Positions 48,039-57,746 are shown, counted from the stretch's first letter. The stretch: 64,000 nt of DNA from Actinoplanes sp. N902-109 (GCF_000389965.1 NC_021191.1:373501-437500), one strand, 5' to 3'. Translations and numbers: made by a program. Notes: generated from the letters alone by a model not told the origin.

Positions 48039-49488
48039 GATTTTCGACGACTCCCTGCGGCGTACGACGTGACGCCGCGACGATGCGTTTGATGGCGAGT
48101 GCGCTTCCGAGAGGGATGAGAAGCACGGCGGGGATCGAGTAGCGGTAATCGAAGATGCTGGTTGCGACGGACCCGACGATCACGCCGAAGCCCGCACCGA
48201 CCAGCAGCAAGGCATCCGCGGCGTCGCGCCACGGCACCCGGCGCGGCCGGAAGACCGCAGCGAACAGCGCGATCACGATCGCTGCGGCATAGAGCGGGCC
48301 CGGGGTCGTCATGACCTTCCCGTACGCCCGCAGCCGCGCCCCGTCCGGATTGGGCACCTTCATCGTGGCCTCGGGCCGGGCCAGCGGGGACGGCGTGTTC
48401 AGGTAGTACGACGCATTGCACTGCTCACCGGGCATTTCGGGCGGCAGCCAGCGATCCATCGCGCACTGGTTGGACGAGTTGAGCGGAGCCCGCCACCGCA
48501 GGTGCCACGAGGTCTCGTCGAGCACCATGCCGGCGAAGTCGAGCGGCTGCTGCTTGATCACCGTCTTGGCGAACTCGTTGAGGAACGGGTCGTGCTCGGT
48601 GCCCTTGTAGTACAGGTTGGCCGGGCTCTGCGGGTTCCAGATGTAGGCGTCCGGCCGTTGTTTCCACTCCGGCGGCGGGTTCTGCAGGCACAGGGTGCGT
48701 TGCTGCGGGGTGAGATCGAGGCGGGGACAGTCGGCGATGGTCATGACCCGGGCGTACAGGAAGCGGCCCTGGTATTGGCCCATCGCATAGACCTGGTACG
48801 TCAGGTGGTACCAGAACATGTAGCCGGCCAGCACCAGTCCGGCGGTGACCGCGAAGGCCAGGATGCGCAGCCAGCCGGCTCGCCGCACGATCAGATAGAC
48901 CAGCGCGAGCCCGATGACCGGCAGCCCGACCGAGCGGGTGATCGCGGCGAACCCGAGCAGCAGACCACCGATCGTGGCGGCGGCCCAGCCCACTTTCGAC
49001 CGCCAGGCCAGCAGCATGAGGGCGGCGGCGGTGAGGGCCACGTACGCCGTCTCGGCCAGGACGAAGTGTTCCAGCGTCAACTCGCGGGCGTCGAGGGCGA
49101 GCGGCAGCACGGCCAGCGCCGCCAGCCAGGTCCACACCCCGCGCCGGACCAGGAACACGTAACTCGCGGCGATCAGGGCGAGCGCGAGGAGGTGCTGCGC
49201 GACGGCAACCCGATCAAGTGGCCCCGGCACGAATGGTTTGAGCAATATCGAATAGCCGAACGGCCGCGCCGGGTACGGGATGTTGTTGTAGGCGCCGGCC
49301 ACATACGGCCGGCTGTCGGCGAAGAAGAACGCATAGGGATATGCGCTGATCATCAGCACGCGCATCGTCACGGCGGCGGCGAACACGATCAGGAACGTGA
49401 TGTGTCGAGTAACCCCGCGCGTGGATGTGCCCTTGCGGATGGCACTGGCAAGGGACGTCAAAGCAAACCCACAGCGGCTAGACAGCAA
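48028..49488 (-). CDS. Polytopic membrane protein, GT-C-like glycosyltransferase candidate
   Basis: The 486-residue protein has about ten membrane helices. The first outer loop holds an Asp-Ser-Arg segment (FFADSRPYVAGAYNNIPYPARPFGYSILL), as in GT-C enzymes that use polyprenyl-phosphate sugars, with another conserved-looking loop ELTLEHFVLAETAY. A long outside loop lies at residues 255-390. It is the first gene of a three-gene operon with the GT2 and the IMPase-like protein, so a mannosyl- or glucosyl-transfer on the outside of the membrane is likely. The acceptor is unknown. Confidence 0.75.
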   Translation of the reverse strand: MLSSRCGFALTSLASAIRKGTSTRGVTRHITFLIVFAAAVTMRVLMISAYPYAFFFADSRPYVAGAYNNIPYPARPFGYSILLKPFVPGPLDRVAVAQHLLALALIAASYVFLVRRGVWTWLAALAVLPLALDARELTLEHFVLAETAYVALTAAALMLLAWRSKVGWAAATIGGLLLGFAAITRSVGLPVIGLALVYLIVRRAGWLRILAFAVTAGLVLAGYMFWYHLTYQVYAMGQYQGRFLYARVMTIADCPRLDLTPQQRTLCLQNPPPEWKQRPDAYIWNPQSPANLYYKGTEHDPFLNEFAKTVIKQQPLDFAGMVLDETSWHLRWRAPLNSSNQCAMDRWLPPEMPGEQCNASYYLNTPSPLARPEATMKVPNPDGARLRAYGKVMTTPGPLYAAAIVIALFAAVFRPRRVPWRDAADALLLVGAGFGVIVGSVATSIFDYRYSIPAVLLIPLGSALAIKRIVAASRRTPQGVVENHVT

Positions 49489-49533
49489 ATAGGGGTATCA
49501 CTATGACACCTCGATGCAAGTCGCTGTTAATCC

Positions 49534-49562
49534 TGAGAGGACGACCACAGGCCGCCCTCTCA
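49534..49562 (-). terminator. Possible terminator after the aldo-keto reductase
   Basis: TGAGAGG and CCTCTCA form a 7-base stem just downstream of the aldo-keto reductase stop on the - strand. No long T-run is present after it. Confidence 0.35.
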
Positions 49563-49573
49563 AAAGACGATTT

Positions 49574-50530
49574 TTACGATTTGAGAATTTCGTCCAGGGC
49601 GGCGATGTCCTCGACCGTGAGCTGCCAGGCGCCGGCGGCCGCGTTTGCCTTGACCTGGTCGCTGCTGGTCGCACCGGCGATCACGCTGGACACGGCCGGG
49701 CGGGCGGCCAGTCCCGCGATCGCCACCTCCAGCAACGAGTGGCCGCGCTCCTTGCCGTACGCGGCGAGCGCCTCGATCGTGTCCCAGTCGGCGCTGTCCA
49801 GCCAGGGCTGGTAGCGGTCCTGAGCCAGCCGGCTGCCCGCGGCGGGGGCCTGACCGCGCTGGTACTTGCCGCTGAGCAGGCCGCTGTCCAGCGGGAAGAA
49901 CGGCAGCAGGCCCAGCCCGAAGCGCTCGCAGGCGGGCACGATCTCGGCCTCGACCTCGCGGTGCAGCAGGCTGTACTGGTTCTGCGCGGAGATGAACGGG
50001 GTGCGCCCCTGGGTGCGAGCGATCCAGTCGGCGTCCGCGATCTGCCACCCGGCGAAGTTCGAATTGCCCAGGTAGCGCACCTTGCCCGAGCGGACCAGGT
50101 CGTCCAGCGCGGCGAGCGTCTCGTCGATCGGGGTGGCCTCGTCCGGCCGGTGCAGCTGGTACAGGTCGATGTAATCCGTGCCGAGCCGGCGCAGCGACGC
50201 CTCCACGGCCCGGATGATGTAGCTGCGGGCGCCCCGGGCGCCCCGGTCGGCGCCGTTCAGGCCTTCCATGTCCATGCCGAACTTGGTGGCCAGGACGATC
50301 TCGTTGCGCCGGCCCTTCAGCGCCTCGCCGAGCAGTTCCTCGGAGCTGCCGTGCGGCGTCCCGTAGATGTCCGCCGTGTCGAACAGCGTGATGCCGGCGT
50401 CGAACGCCGCGTCCACCACTTCCCGGGTGCCGTCCAGGTCGAGCTTGCGCCCGAAGTTGTTGCAGCCGATCCCGACGACGCTGACGACCAGGCCGGAGGT
50501 GCCGAGACGGCGGTAGCTCATGTCACTCAT
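49574..50530 (-). CDS. Aldo/keto reductase
   Basis: The 318-residue NADPH-dependent oxidoreductase has the complete catalytic tetrad: Asp and Tyr in LFDTADIYG, Lys in LATKFG and His in LYQLHRPD. The C-terminal cofactor part has VIAGATSSDQVKAN. It is most like the general actinobacterial AKR family (YhdN/AKR11-type). The substrate is not predictable. It is a single-gene unit between the glycosyltransferase operon and the glucanase gene. Confidence 0.92.
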   Translation of the reverse strand: MSDMSYRRLGTSGLVVSVVGIGCNNFGRKLDLDGTREVVDAAFDAGITLFDTADIYGTPHGSSEELLGEALKGRRNEIVLATKFGMDMEGLNGADRGARGARSYIIRAVEASLRRLGTDYIDLYQLHRPDEATPIDETLAALDDLVRSGKVRYLGNSNFAGWQIADADWIARTQGRTPFISAQNQYSLLHREVEAEIVPACERFGLGLLPFFPLDSGLLSGKYQRGQAPAAGSRLAQDRYQPWLDSADWDTIEALAAYGKERGHSLLEVAIAGLAARPAVSSVIAGATSSDQVKANAAAGAWQLTVEDIAALDEILKS

Positions 50531-50584
50531 GAGCCGACCCTATGCCGGTGCCGGGGCGCTCGCCCCGGCACCGGACCGGAGTCA

Positions 50585-52186
50585 CTATCCCCTGCGCCAC
50601 TTCTGGTTCGACGTACCCGCGCAGTCCCAGAGCTGCAGCCGGGCGCCGTCGCCGGCGTTCTGGTCCTTGATGTCGACGCACCGGTTGGCGGCGACGTTGA
50701 CCAGGTCCCCGGCACTGGACAGGACGAACTGCTGAGCGCCGGTGCCGTTGCAGGTGTAGAGCTGGATCGCCGAGCCGTTGCCGGTCGCACCCGACGCCAC
50801 GTCCATGCACTTGCCGCCGGCCTGCACGGTGTTGCCGCTGAAGGTCCACTTCTGGGCCGCCGTGCCGTTGCAGGTCCACATCTGCAGCGGCGCGCTGTCG
50901 ACGAAGGTGCCGTTCGGTACGTCGATGCACTTGCTGTTCAGGCTGCTGATCACCGGTACGCCACCGGACGTGGGCGGCGGGGTCGAGCCGCCGGCGCCGA
51001 ACGGGGTCAAGGTCAGCGCGGCCGAGCGCGGGTCGCCGTCGTGCACCAGCGACTCGAAGTTGGCGACGTCGTCGAACGCGAACGCATACGCCTTACCGTC
51101 CGCCATGTTCTGATGAATGATCTTGGCGTACTGGTTGGTGGGGTTGTTCTGGTAGAACTGCGCCGCGTTGGTCGACGGCTGGGTGTCGACCGTGCCCAGC
51201 GTGCCGCGGTTGAGCGCGGCGCACAAGGTCCGCGAGATCGGCCCGACGACCTGGTCGTTCGGGGCGGGCAGGTCACCGTCGCAACCCCACACCGACGCCG
51301 AGGACGGCTTGTTGAACGACGCCACCGTCTGGCCGGCCGAGTTGGTGAAGGTCATGACGTTCCCGGAGGTACGCCCGAAGTACTTGGTGCCGGGCTGGTC
51401 CCCGAACGGCACCACGGTGAGGGTCTTGCTGGTGTAGGCATTCCACGCCGACGTGATGTACGAGTCGAGGTAGTTCGTGCTCAGCAGGCCCGCGCCCGCG
51501 GCCTTGCCGGGTGCCAGTGCCCGCAGCACGGTGCCGTCCGAGCGGGTGACCACGGTGTTCGCCCAGCCGGACTGTGCCTTGATCGAGTTCAGCACGGTGT
51601 TCCGGCCGTTGCTGACCAGGTCGCCGGTCCGCGTGGTGACACCGCTGGAACCGGTGACGCTGACCGCGTGCGGCACCGAGAACATGTCGACCTGCGAGCT
51701 GTTCAGCCACAGGCCCGAGTCGTTGTAGGTGAACTCGCTCCAGTCGAACAGGATGTTGTAGTTCGCGTCGCCGCTCGCCCAGGGTGCGGGCTGCACCAGG
51801 CCGTCCGGGGTGAGGAAGAACTTGAGCTTCTCGCCGAGCGAGAAGTAGACCCGGCCGGAGAATCCGCGGGGGAACTGGACCGTGGTGGAGCCGCCGTTGC
51901 CCGGGCCGCCGATCGCCACGTCGGGTGCGGGTGCGGGCGGGATCGACCCGGCCGGCCAGGCGGTGAACGTGCCGCCCTGGTTGACGTAGCCGAGCCGGCC
52001 GGTGCTGAGGTTCGTACCGATGACGTAGAGATAGGTGGCCTCACCGCGGCCGGTGTTGTTGGTGACAGTGACCGGCAGCAGCGCGGGACCGATCGCCTCA
52101 GCAGGGTGGGCGGCTGCGGAGACGGCGACGGGAATGCTCACCGCGAGCGCGGCGAGAGCTCGGAAGAGCCTTCTCTTGGTGCGCAC
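50585..52186 (-). CDS. Secreted GH64 beta-1,3-glucanase with ricin-type lectin domain
   Basis: GTG at 52186 behind AGGAG gives 533 residues. Residues 1-31 are a signal peptide (ALAALAVSIPVAVSAAAHP). The GH64 domain covers about 35-400 and contains DWSEFTYND with Glu151 and QVDMF with Asp167; the 16-residue spacing equals that of the catalytic pair known in the laminaripentaose-producing enzyme. Residues 410-533 are a ricin-B trefoil with three QxW-like ends (AAQKWTF, GAQQFVL, SNQKWRR) and paired Cys. It degrades fungal or plant beta-1,3-glucan. A LacI-type operator sits upstream. Confidence 0.93.
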   Translation of the reverse strand: MRTKRRLFRALAALAVSIPVAVSAAAHPAEAIGPALLPVTVTNNTGRGEATYLYVIGTNLSTGRLGYVNQGGTFTAWPAGSIPPAPAPDVAIGGPGNGGSTTVQFPRGFSGRVYFSLGEKLKFFLTPDGLVQPAPWASGDANYNILFDWSEFTYNDSGLWLNSSQVDMFSVPHAVSVTGSSGVTTRTGDLVSNGRNTVLNSIKAQSGWANTVVTRSDGTVLRALAPGKAAGAGLLSTNYLDSYITSAWNAYTSKTLTVVPFGDQPGTKYFGRTSGNVMTFTNSAGQTVASFNKPSSASVWGCDGDLPAPNDQVVGPISRTLCAALNRGTLGTVDTQPSTNAAQFYQNNPTNQYAKIIHQNMADGKAYAFAFDDVANFESLVHDGDPRSAALTLTPFGAGGSTPPPTSGGVPVISSLNSKCIDVPNGTFVDSAPLQMWTCNGTAAQKWTFSGNTVQAGGKCMDVASGATGNGSAIQLYTCNGTGAQQFVLSSAGDLVNVAANRCVDIKDQNAGDGARLQLWDCAGTSNQKWRRG

Positions 52187-52232
52187 AGAGACTCCTAGGG
52201 GATGAGAAGCGCCTCGGTACCTGGGGGAGGCA

Positions 52233-52244
52233 GAGAGCGCTCTC
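52233..52244. promoter_or_regulatory. LacI-family-type operator GAGAGCGCTCTC
   Basis: A perfect 12-base palindrome with the central CG of LacI-family operators, 47 bases before the glucanase start. It resembles the actinobacterial CebR/CelR-type box (xGxGAGCGCTCxCx). A TTGACA lies upstream near 52285-52290 on the - strand. Confidence 0.7.
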
Positions 52245-52291
52245 ACAGCATCAAAGGATGAACACCCTGTGTCAATAGACAAAACTTGATG

Positions 52292-53122
52292 TCAAGCCTG
52301 CTGGGAGTCGCCGAGGTCGCGGTAGGCCGGGCGGAGGATGTCGGCCAACGGGATGTGCCGCACCCGGATCGTCGGGGCGTCCAGCACCCGAAGCAGCAGT
52401 TCGGGCGGTGCCGTGGTGCGCGGCGGGCGTTCACGCAGCCGGCCCAGCGAGATCCCGGGGGAGTAGTAGTCGGTCAGCCGGGCCTCGAGCGGCTCCTCGC
52501 CGACCGTCAGCGGATCGTCCTCGTCGACCGGCTCGGGCAGCCCGCGCAGCGCGGACAGCACGCTCTCCCGATCGCGGCCACGCCACGCCAGCACCAGGAA
52601 CGGGTCGTCGTCGAAGGCCTCCGCCAGCACGTAGAGCACCGCCGAAACGTGCTTGCACGGCACACCCCAGTCCGGGCAGCTGCACCGCATGTCCAGGGTG
52701 GCGGGGAACAACGGCAACCCGACCTCGTCGAAGACGTCGACGATCTCGTGCGGCATGTCGCCCGCGAGCAGTGCCGCCCGGTACAACGCGCGAGCACCCA
52801 GGACCTCGAACACCTCCGTCCACTGTGCCGCATCGAAGGCCGGGATCGAGATCGTGACCTCGTACGGCGCGGGGCGCGACCCCTGCACCCGGCCGACCAC
52901 CCGGCCCGGGACCATCTCGAAGCCGATGACCTGACCCTTGCGGGCATACGCGCGACCCCGGCCCAGGCGCCCCGGCTGACAGATCTGTTCCAGCAGGTCG
53001 ACGAAGCGGCGTGACCACCACTGCTCGCCGATCTTGCCGCGCTGGGCGCGCACGGCGATGCCGCCGTCGACGCGGATCGGGCCGGTGCTGTCGAACCAGC
53101 GTCCGTCGGGGTCGACCGGCAT
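52292..53122 (-). CDS. SWIM zinc-finger protein
   Basis: The 276-residue protein has the SWIM motif C-x-C-x-n-C-x-H as MRCSCPDWGVPCKHVSAVLYVLAE at about residues 142-165. The start has QWWSRRFVDLLEQICQPGRLGRGRAYARKGQV, typical of bacterial SWIM proteins paired with Snf2 helicases. ATG at 53122 overlaps the stop of the Snf2 gene (ATGA), so the two are translated together. The pair is widespread in Actinobacteria; a role in DNA or chromatin transactions is likely but not defined. Confidence 0.9.
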   Translation of the reverse strand: MPVDPDGRWFDSTGPIRVDGGIAVRAQRGKIGEQWWSRRFVDLLEQICQPGRLGRGRAYARKGQVIGFEMVPGRVVGRVQGSRPAPYEVTISIPAFDAAQWTEVFEVLGARALYRAALLAGDMPHEIVDVFDEVGLPLFPATLDMRCSCPDWGVPCKHVSAVLYVLAEAFDDDPFLVLAWRGRDRESVLSALRGLPEPVDEDDPLTVGEEPLEARLTDYYSPGISLGRLRERPPRTTAPPELLLRVLDAPTIRVRHIPLADILRPAYRDLGDSQQA

Positions 53123-56112
53123 CAGCGCACCGCCGCCGCGTCGAGCGAGAACAGGTCGCGCAGCTGCTCGGTCGTCAGGTCGGTGACCCACTCCTCGCCG
53201 GTGCCCACCACTGTGGACGCCAGGGCTTTCTTGCGCTCGATCATGGCGTCGATCTTCTCTTCGAGGGTGCCTGTACAGATGAACTTGCGGACCTGGACGT
53301 CGCGCGACTGTCCGATGCGGAACGCGCGGTCCGTGGCCTGATCCTCGACGGCGGGATTCCACCAGCGGTCGTAATGGATGACGTGGTTGGCCGCGGTCAG
53401 ATTGAGCCCGGTGCCCGCCGCTTTGAGTGACAACAGGAACAGCATCGGCTCGCTGTCGTGCTGGAACCGCTCGACCAGTTCGTCACGCCTGGCCTTCGCC
53501 AGTCCACCATGGAGCCACAGCACCGGGCGTTCGAGATGGGCGGCCAGATAGGGCTGCAGCATCGTGCCGAATTCCGAGTACTGCGTGAAGATCAGCGCTT
53601 TGTCGCCGTCCTCGATGATCTCCTCGGCCAGTTCCTCCAGGCGGGCGAGTTTGCCCGAGCGGGACGGCAGCCGCGAGCCGTCCTTGAGGAAGTTGGCCGG
53701 GTGGTTGCAGATCTGCTTGAGCTTCGTCATCGCGGCGATGACATTGCCCCGACGCTGAATGCCCTCGCTGCCCTCGATCACCGACAGCATGTCCTCGACC
53801 ACCGCCTGGTACAACGTGGCCTGTTCCGGAGTGAGCCGGCACCACACCTTCATCTCGTTCTTCTCCGGTAGATCCGAGATGATCGACTTGTCGGTCTTGA
53901 GGCGGCGCAGCACGAAGGGGCCGGTCGCGCGTTTGAGGGCCGCGGCCGCATCGGTGTCACCGCGCACCTCGATCGGCTCCTGGAAACGCTTGCGGAACCG
54001 TTTCGCCGGTCCGAGCAGTCCCGGATTCGTGAACTCCATGATGGACCACAGCTCGGCGAGGTGGTTTTCGACGGGCGTGCCGGTCAGGGCAATTCTGGTG
54101 CGGGCGGGGATGGACCGTACGGCCTGGGCCTGCCGGGTGCCGCTGTTCTTGATCGCCTGCGCCTCGTCGCAGACAACCCGTCCCCATTGGACTTGCCGGA
54201 GCGCCGCCAAGTCACGCAACGCCGTGCCGTACGTCGTGATGACCACATCGGACTCGACGATCATCTGCGCGAACTCGGCATCACGTTTTCGCGCACCGCC
54301 ATGGTGAACGTGCACGCGCAACGCGGGAGCGAACCGGTCCGCTTCCTTCTGCCAGTTACTGACCAGCGACATAGGACAGATGAGCAGAGTCGGTGCCGGC
54401 TGCCGTCCGTCGGCCCGCTCGGCCAGCAGCAACGACAACGTCTGCGCGGTCTTTCCCAGACCCATGTCGTCCGCGAGGATGCCGCCCAGGCCCAATTGCG
54501 CCAGGAAATGCAGCCACGACAACCCCCTCTCCTGGTACGGCCGGAGCTGCCCCCGGAAACCAGCCGGGGTGCCCACCGGTTCGAGCCGCTGATCGGCCTC
54601 GCCGGACAGCAGATCACCGAGCCGTCCGTCGGCATCCACCTCGACCAGCGGCAGATCCTCCTCACCGCCGTCGGCGACCTGCTGCAGCACCTCGCCGACG
54701 GTCAGCTCCCCGGCGCGGCGCTGCCCGACCGCCCGCAACGCCGCCTTGAGCTGCCGGTCGTCGAGCTCGACCCACTGGCCCCGGACCCGCACCAGCGGCA
54801 CTTTGAGCCGGGCCAGCTCGGCCAGCTCGTCCGGGCTGACCGTGCTGTCCCCGATCACCAGGTCCAGGCGGAACGCGACCAGCTCCGCCAGCCCGAACCC
54901 GGAGTCGGCCGCGGCCTTGCCCGAGGGGGTCGTGGACTTGCTGCGGGTGGTGAGCTTGAGCCCCACCGCCTTGCGCCCGGCCCACGTCGGCAGCTGCACA
55001 CCGAAACCGGCGGCCTGCAGCAGCGGCGCGGCCTGGCTGAGGAACTCGTGGGCAGCGGCGGTGCTCAGCGTCATGCCGGCGGGCTGGGCTTCCAGCAGCG
55101 CTTCGTGCAGAGCGGGGAACAGCCGCACCGCGCGGCCGAGCCCGGCGAGCATCATCTCGTCGGCGCGGCCGATCAGACCGGGCAGCCGTTCGCCAGCCCA
55201 CACCTGCTCGGCGGCCAGATAGAGGCTCGGGTCGTCAGCGGACTGCAGGGCGAACGCCAAGCTCCAGGAATCCTCGCCCGGCTCGGGTTCCACCAGCCGG
55301 AAGCTGACCCGCACCGGCCCGTTCGCCTCGTGGGCGGCGCGCAGCCAGGACTCCAGCGCCGTGGCCAGGGTGGCGACCTCCGCCGGATCGGCACCCGGCA
55401 GCGTGGGATCGTCGGCGGTCAGGGCCGAGAGCCAGCGGTCGTTGAGCGCCGCTTTGGGTCCGGGGCGCATGCCCAGCAGCAACCGTTCGGGCATGAGCTG
55501 CCGGGCCGCCGAGTCGACGAGTGCGCCGAGTGCGTCGCGCAGCGTCACCCCGGTGCCGATACCGGTCGCCCGGCACACCGGCGGCATCGCCTCCGCGAAG
55601 TCACGGAACGTCGCGGCGTCAGCCCCGGTGATCACCGGCCGCCAGCGGGCCGCCGGTGCTCCGGCCTCGGTCCCGAGCTGCGGCAGCATGCGGCCACGCC
55701 GGGCCAGGTCACAGGCCCAACCGGCGAGCAACGACAGATAGCGCAGCGAGGCGGCGGCCGTCCAGGGGCCGTCCGGATCCGGCTCGGCCAGGGCGGCCAG
55801 GGTCGCCAGGGCACCGGCGCCCGGCACGGTCAGCGCCGGCGTCTCCCAGGAGCTCAACCGCAGGCCCCGCCCGGGCGGCTCGCTGCTGAGCTCCGGGGAC
55901 GGCAGCGGCCCCCGGCCCGTGCTCGGCAGCTGCAACGCGACCGTGGCCGGCTCGCCGTCGACCTCGTCGAGTGCCGCGGTCAGGTCGGCGGCGCCGGCGG
56001 CGAACGGATGCGGGCGGCGCTGGGCGCGGGACGTCGTGGTGCGCGCGCCGCCGGAGTCCTCCGCCCACAGCACCAACCGGCCCGTGTTCCACCCGCCGTG
56101 CAGGACCAGCAC
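53122..56112 (-). CDS. Snf2/SWI2-family helicase
   Basis: GTG at 56112 with GGGGGG gives 996 residues. Residues 1-450 are the actinobacterial Snf2-associated N-terminal region. The motor starts near 520 (LRPYQERGLSWLHFLAQLGLGGILADDMGLGKT, Walker A about 545-553), with CDEAQAIKN (about 648-656), LTGTPVENHLAELWSIMEF, and in lobe 2 ILTQYSEFG-like IFTQYSEFGTM, GLNLTAANHVIHYDRWWNPAVEDQATDRAFRIGQ. It is a double-stranded DNA translocase coupled with the SWIM protein. The open frame upstream to 57384 is a shadow of mqnC and is not used. Confidence 0.92.
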   Translation of the reverse strand: MLVLHGGWNTGRLVLWAEDSGGARTTTSRAQRRPHPFAAGAADLTAALDEVDGEPATVALQLPSTGRGPLPSPELSSEPPGRGLRLSSWETPALTVPGAGALATLAALAEPDPDGPWTAAASLRYLSLLAGWACDLARRGRMLPQLGTEAGAPAARWRPVITGADAATFRDFAEAMPPVCRATGIGTGVTLRDALGALVDSAARQLMPERLLLGMRPGPKAALNDRWLSALTADDPTLPGADPAEVATLATALESWLRAAHEANGPVRVSFRLVEPEPGEDSWSLAFALQSADDPSLYLAAEQVWAGERLPGLIGRADEMMLAGLGRAVRLFPALHEALLEAQPAGMTLSTAAAHEFLSQAAPLLQAAGFGVQLPTWAGRKAVGLKLTTRSKSTTPSGKAAADSGFGLAELVAFRLDLVIGDSTVSPDELAELARLKVPLVRVRGQWVELDDRQLKAALRAVGQRRAGELTVGEVLQQVADGGEEDLPLVEVDADGRLGDLLSGEADQRLEPVGTPAGFRGQLRPYQERGLSWLHFLAQLGLGGILADDMGLGKTAQTLSLLLAERADGRQPAPTLLICPMSLVSNWQKEADRFAPALRVHVHHGGARKRDAEFAQMIVESDVVITTYGTALRDLAALRQVQWGRVVCDEAQAIKNSGTRQAQAVRSIPARTRIALTGTPVENHLAELWSIMEFTNPGLLGPAKRFRKRFQEPIEVRGDTDAAAALKRATGPFVLRRLKTDKSIISDLPEKNEMKVWCRLTPEQATLYQAVVEDMLSVIEGSEGIQRRGNVIAAMTKLKQICNHPANFLKDGSRLPSRSGKLARLEELAEEIIEDGDKALIFTQYSEFGTMLQPYLAAHLERPVLWLHGGLAKARRDELVERFQHDSEPMLFLLSLKAAGTGLNLTAANHVIHYDRWWNPAVEDQATDRAFRIGQSRDVQVRKFICTGTLEEKIDAMIERKKALASTVVGTGEEWVTDLTTEQLRDLFSLDAAAVR

Positions 56113-56211
56113 AGCGCCCCCCTTCCCGGTCGACCTGTCGAGATTAACGACCCGGTGGCCAGTGACCCGCGCCGCTGACCGCAGGCGCGCGGGAGACGTA
56201 CTCTTCAGGAC

Positions 56212-57447
56212 GTGACGGTGAACGCGGAGATCGACAGCATTCTGCAGCGTGCGGCCGACGGCGGGCGGATCACGCCCGAGGAGGCGCTGCTGCTCTACAC
56301 CGACGCGCCTTTCCACGGTCTGGGCGAGGCGGCCGACGCGGTACGCCGCCGGCGCTACCCCGACGGCATCGTCACCTACCTGATCGACCGCAACATCAAC
56401 TACACGAACGTGTGCGTCACGGCGTGCAAGTTCTGCGCCTTCTTCCGGGCCCCGAAGCACAGCGAGGGCTGGTCGCACCCGATGGAGGAGATCCTCCACC
56501 GCTGCGGCGAGGCCGTCGACCTGGGCGCCACCCAGGTGATGCTGCAGGGCGGCCACCACCCCGACTACGGCGTGGAGTACTACGAGGAGCTGTTCTCCTC
56601 GGTCAAGCAGGCCTACCCGCAGCTCGCCATCCACTCGATCGGCCCGAGCGAGATCCTGCACATGGCCAAGGTCTCCGGCGTCTCCATCGAGGAGGCGGTC
56701 CTGCGGATCAAGGCGGCCGGTCTGGACTCGATCGCCGGGGCCGGCGCCGAGATGCTGCCGGAGCGCCCGCGCAAGGCGATCGCCCCGCTCAAGGAATCCG
56801 GCGCGCGCTGGCTGGAGGTCATGGCCGTCGCCCACCGCAACGGCTTGAGCAGCACCGCGACCATGATGATGGGCACCGGCGAGACCAACGCCGAGCGCAT
56901 CGAGCACATCCGGATGATCCGCGACGTGCAGGACCTGGCGGTGGCCAACGGCTATCAGGACACCGCGGTCGAGGCCGGGACCGGCGTCGGCGGCTTCCGC
57001 GCGTTCATCCCGTGGACCTACCAGCCGGAGAACAACCATCTCAAGGGCCGCACCCAGGCCACCCGGATCGAATACCTGCGGTTCGTCGCGCTCTCCCGGC
57101 TGTTCTTCGACAACGTCGCGCACCTCCAGGCGTCCTGGCTGACCACGGGCAAGGACGTGGGCCAGCTGTCGCTGCACATGGGCGTCGACGACCTCGGCTC
57201 GATCATGCTGGAGGAGAACGTCATCTCCTCGGCCGGCGCCAAGCACCGCTCCAACCTCATGGAGCTGATCTCGATGATCCGCACGGCCGACCGCATCCCG
57301 GCCCAGCGCGACACCCTCTACCGCCACCTCGCCGTGCACCGCACCCCGGCCGACGACCCGACCGACGAGCGCGTGGTGTCGCATTTCTCCTCGATCGCGA
57401 TGCCCGGCGGCGGCCGCAAGAATCTGCCGCTGGTCGAGGCCTCGTGA
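56212..57447 (+). CDS. mqnC: Cyclic dehypoxanthinyl futalosine synthase MqnC
   Basis: The 411-residue radical SAM enzyme closes the ring of dehypoxanthine futalosine in the futalosine route. The cluster motif is NVCVTACKFCAFF, with Cys68, Cys72 and Cys75. Family segments include YLIDRNINYTNVC, LQGGHHPDYGVEYYEELF, SIAGAGAEMLPERPRK, MMMGTGETNAERIEH and SLHMGVDDLGSIMLEENV. GTG at 56212. Divergent from the Snf2 gene by about 100 bases, so the two probably share a promoter region. Confidence 0.95.
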   Translation: MTVNAEIDSILQRAADGGRITPEEALLLYTDAPFHGLGEAADAVRRRRYPDGIVTYLIDRNINYTNVCVTACKFCAFFRAPKHSEGWSHPMEEILHRCGEAVDLGATQVMLQGGHHPDYGVEYYEELFSSVKQAYPQLAIHSIGPSEILHMAKVSGVSIEEAVLRIKAAGLDSIAGAGAEMLPERPRKAIAPLKESGARWLEVMAVAHRNGLSSTATMMMGTGETNAERIEHIRMIRDVQDLAVANGYQDTAVEAGTGVGGFRAFIPWTYQPENNHLKGRTQATRIEYLRFVALSRLFFDNVAHLQASWLTTGKDVGQLSLHMGVDDLGSIMLEENVISSAGAKHRSNLMELISMIRTADRIPAQRDTLYRHLAVHRTPADDPTDERVVSHFSSIAMPGGGRKNLPLVEAS

Positions 57448-57746
57448 GGGATGACATAGGCCGTACGACCGTCCGGCTCGGCCGATCGGTCAGCTTCTGA
57501 TCGGTGGTCCGGTGAGGGGCGGATTGCTCCTCGGTAACGAGGTCCGTGTCGCTCTGGTACCGCGTGTTCGCGCTGGTTACGTTGCCTTCGTAACAAGCAG
57601 TACCTGAAGCGTCGCCGAGGTGTTTCGACCGCCGGCGGTGGGTTCGGACCCGACCGATGGCGGTCGTATATATAACGCACAAGGATCGGGCGGGATGGGT
57701 CACCATCCCGCCCGTTCTGTATTGCCCGGGTGGCACTATTCAGGGC
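57448..57746. promoter_or_regulatory. mqnC-menG intergenic region with inverted repeats
   Basis: 300 bases. CCTCG-GTAA-CGAGG (57529-57542) and GTTACG-N7-CGTAAC (57576-57594) are inverted repeats that may be operators. CGGGCGGGATGG and its complement (57687-57714) make a perfect 12-base stem followed by TTCT, a likely terminator of mqnC or attenuator of menG. TATATATAAC at 57667-57676 could hold a -10 box. Confidence 0.5.
57687..57718 (+). terminator. Terminator-like hairpin upstream of menG
   Basis: A perfect 12-base GC-rich stem with a GTCA loop and a short T-containing tail, 29 bases before the menG start. Confidence 0.6.

Noticed and set aside
56113..57384. N-terminal extension of the Snf2 protein
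   Set aside because: The extension is antisense to mqnC, and GTG 56112 has a strong ribosome site.
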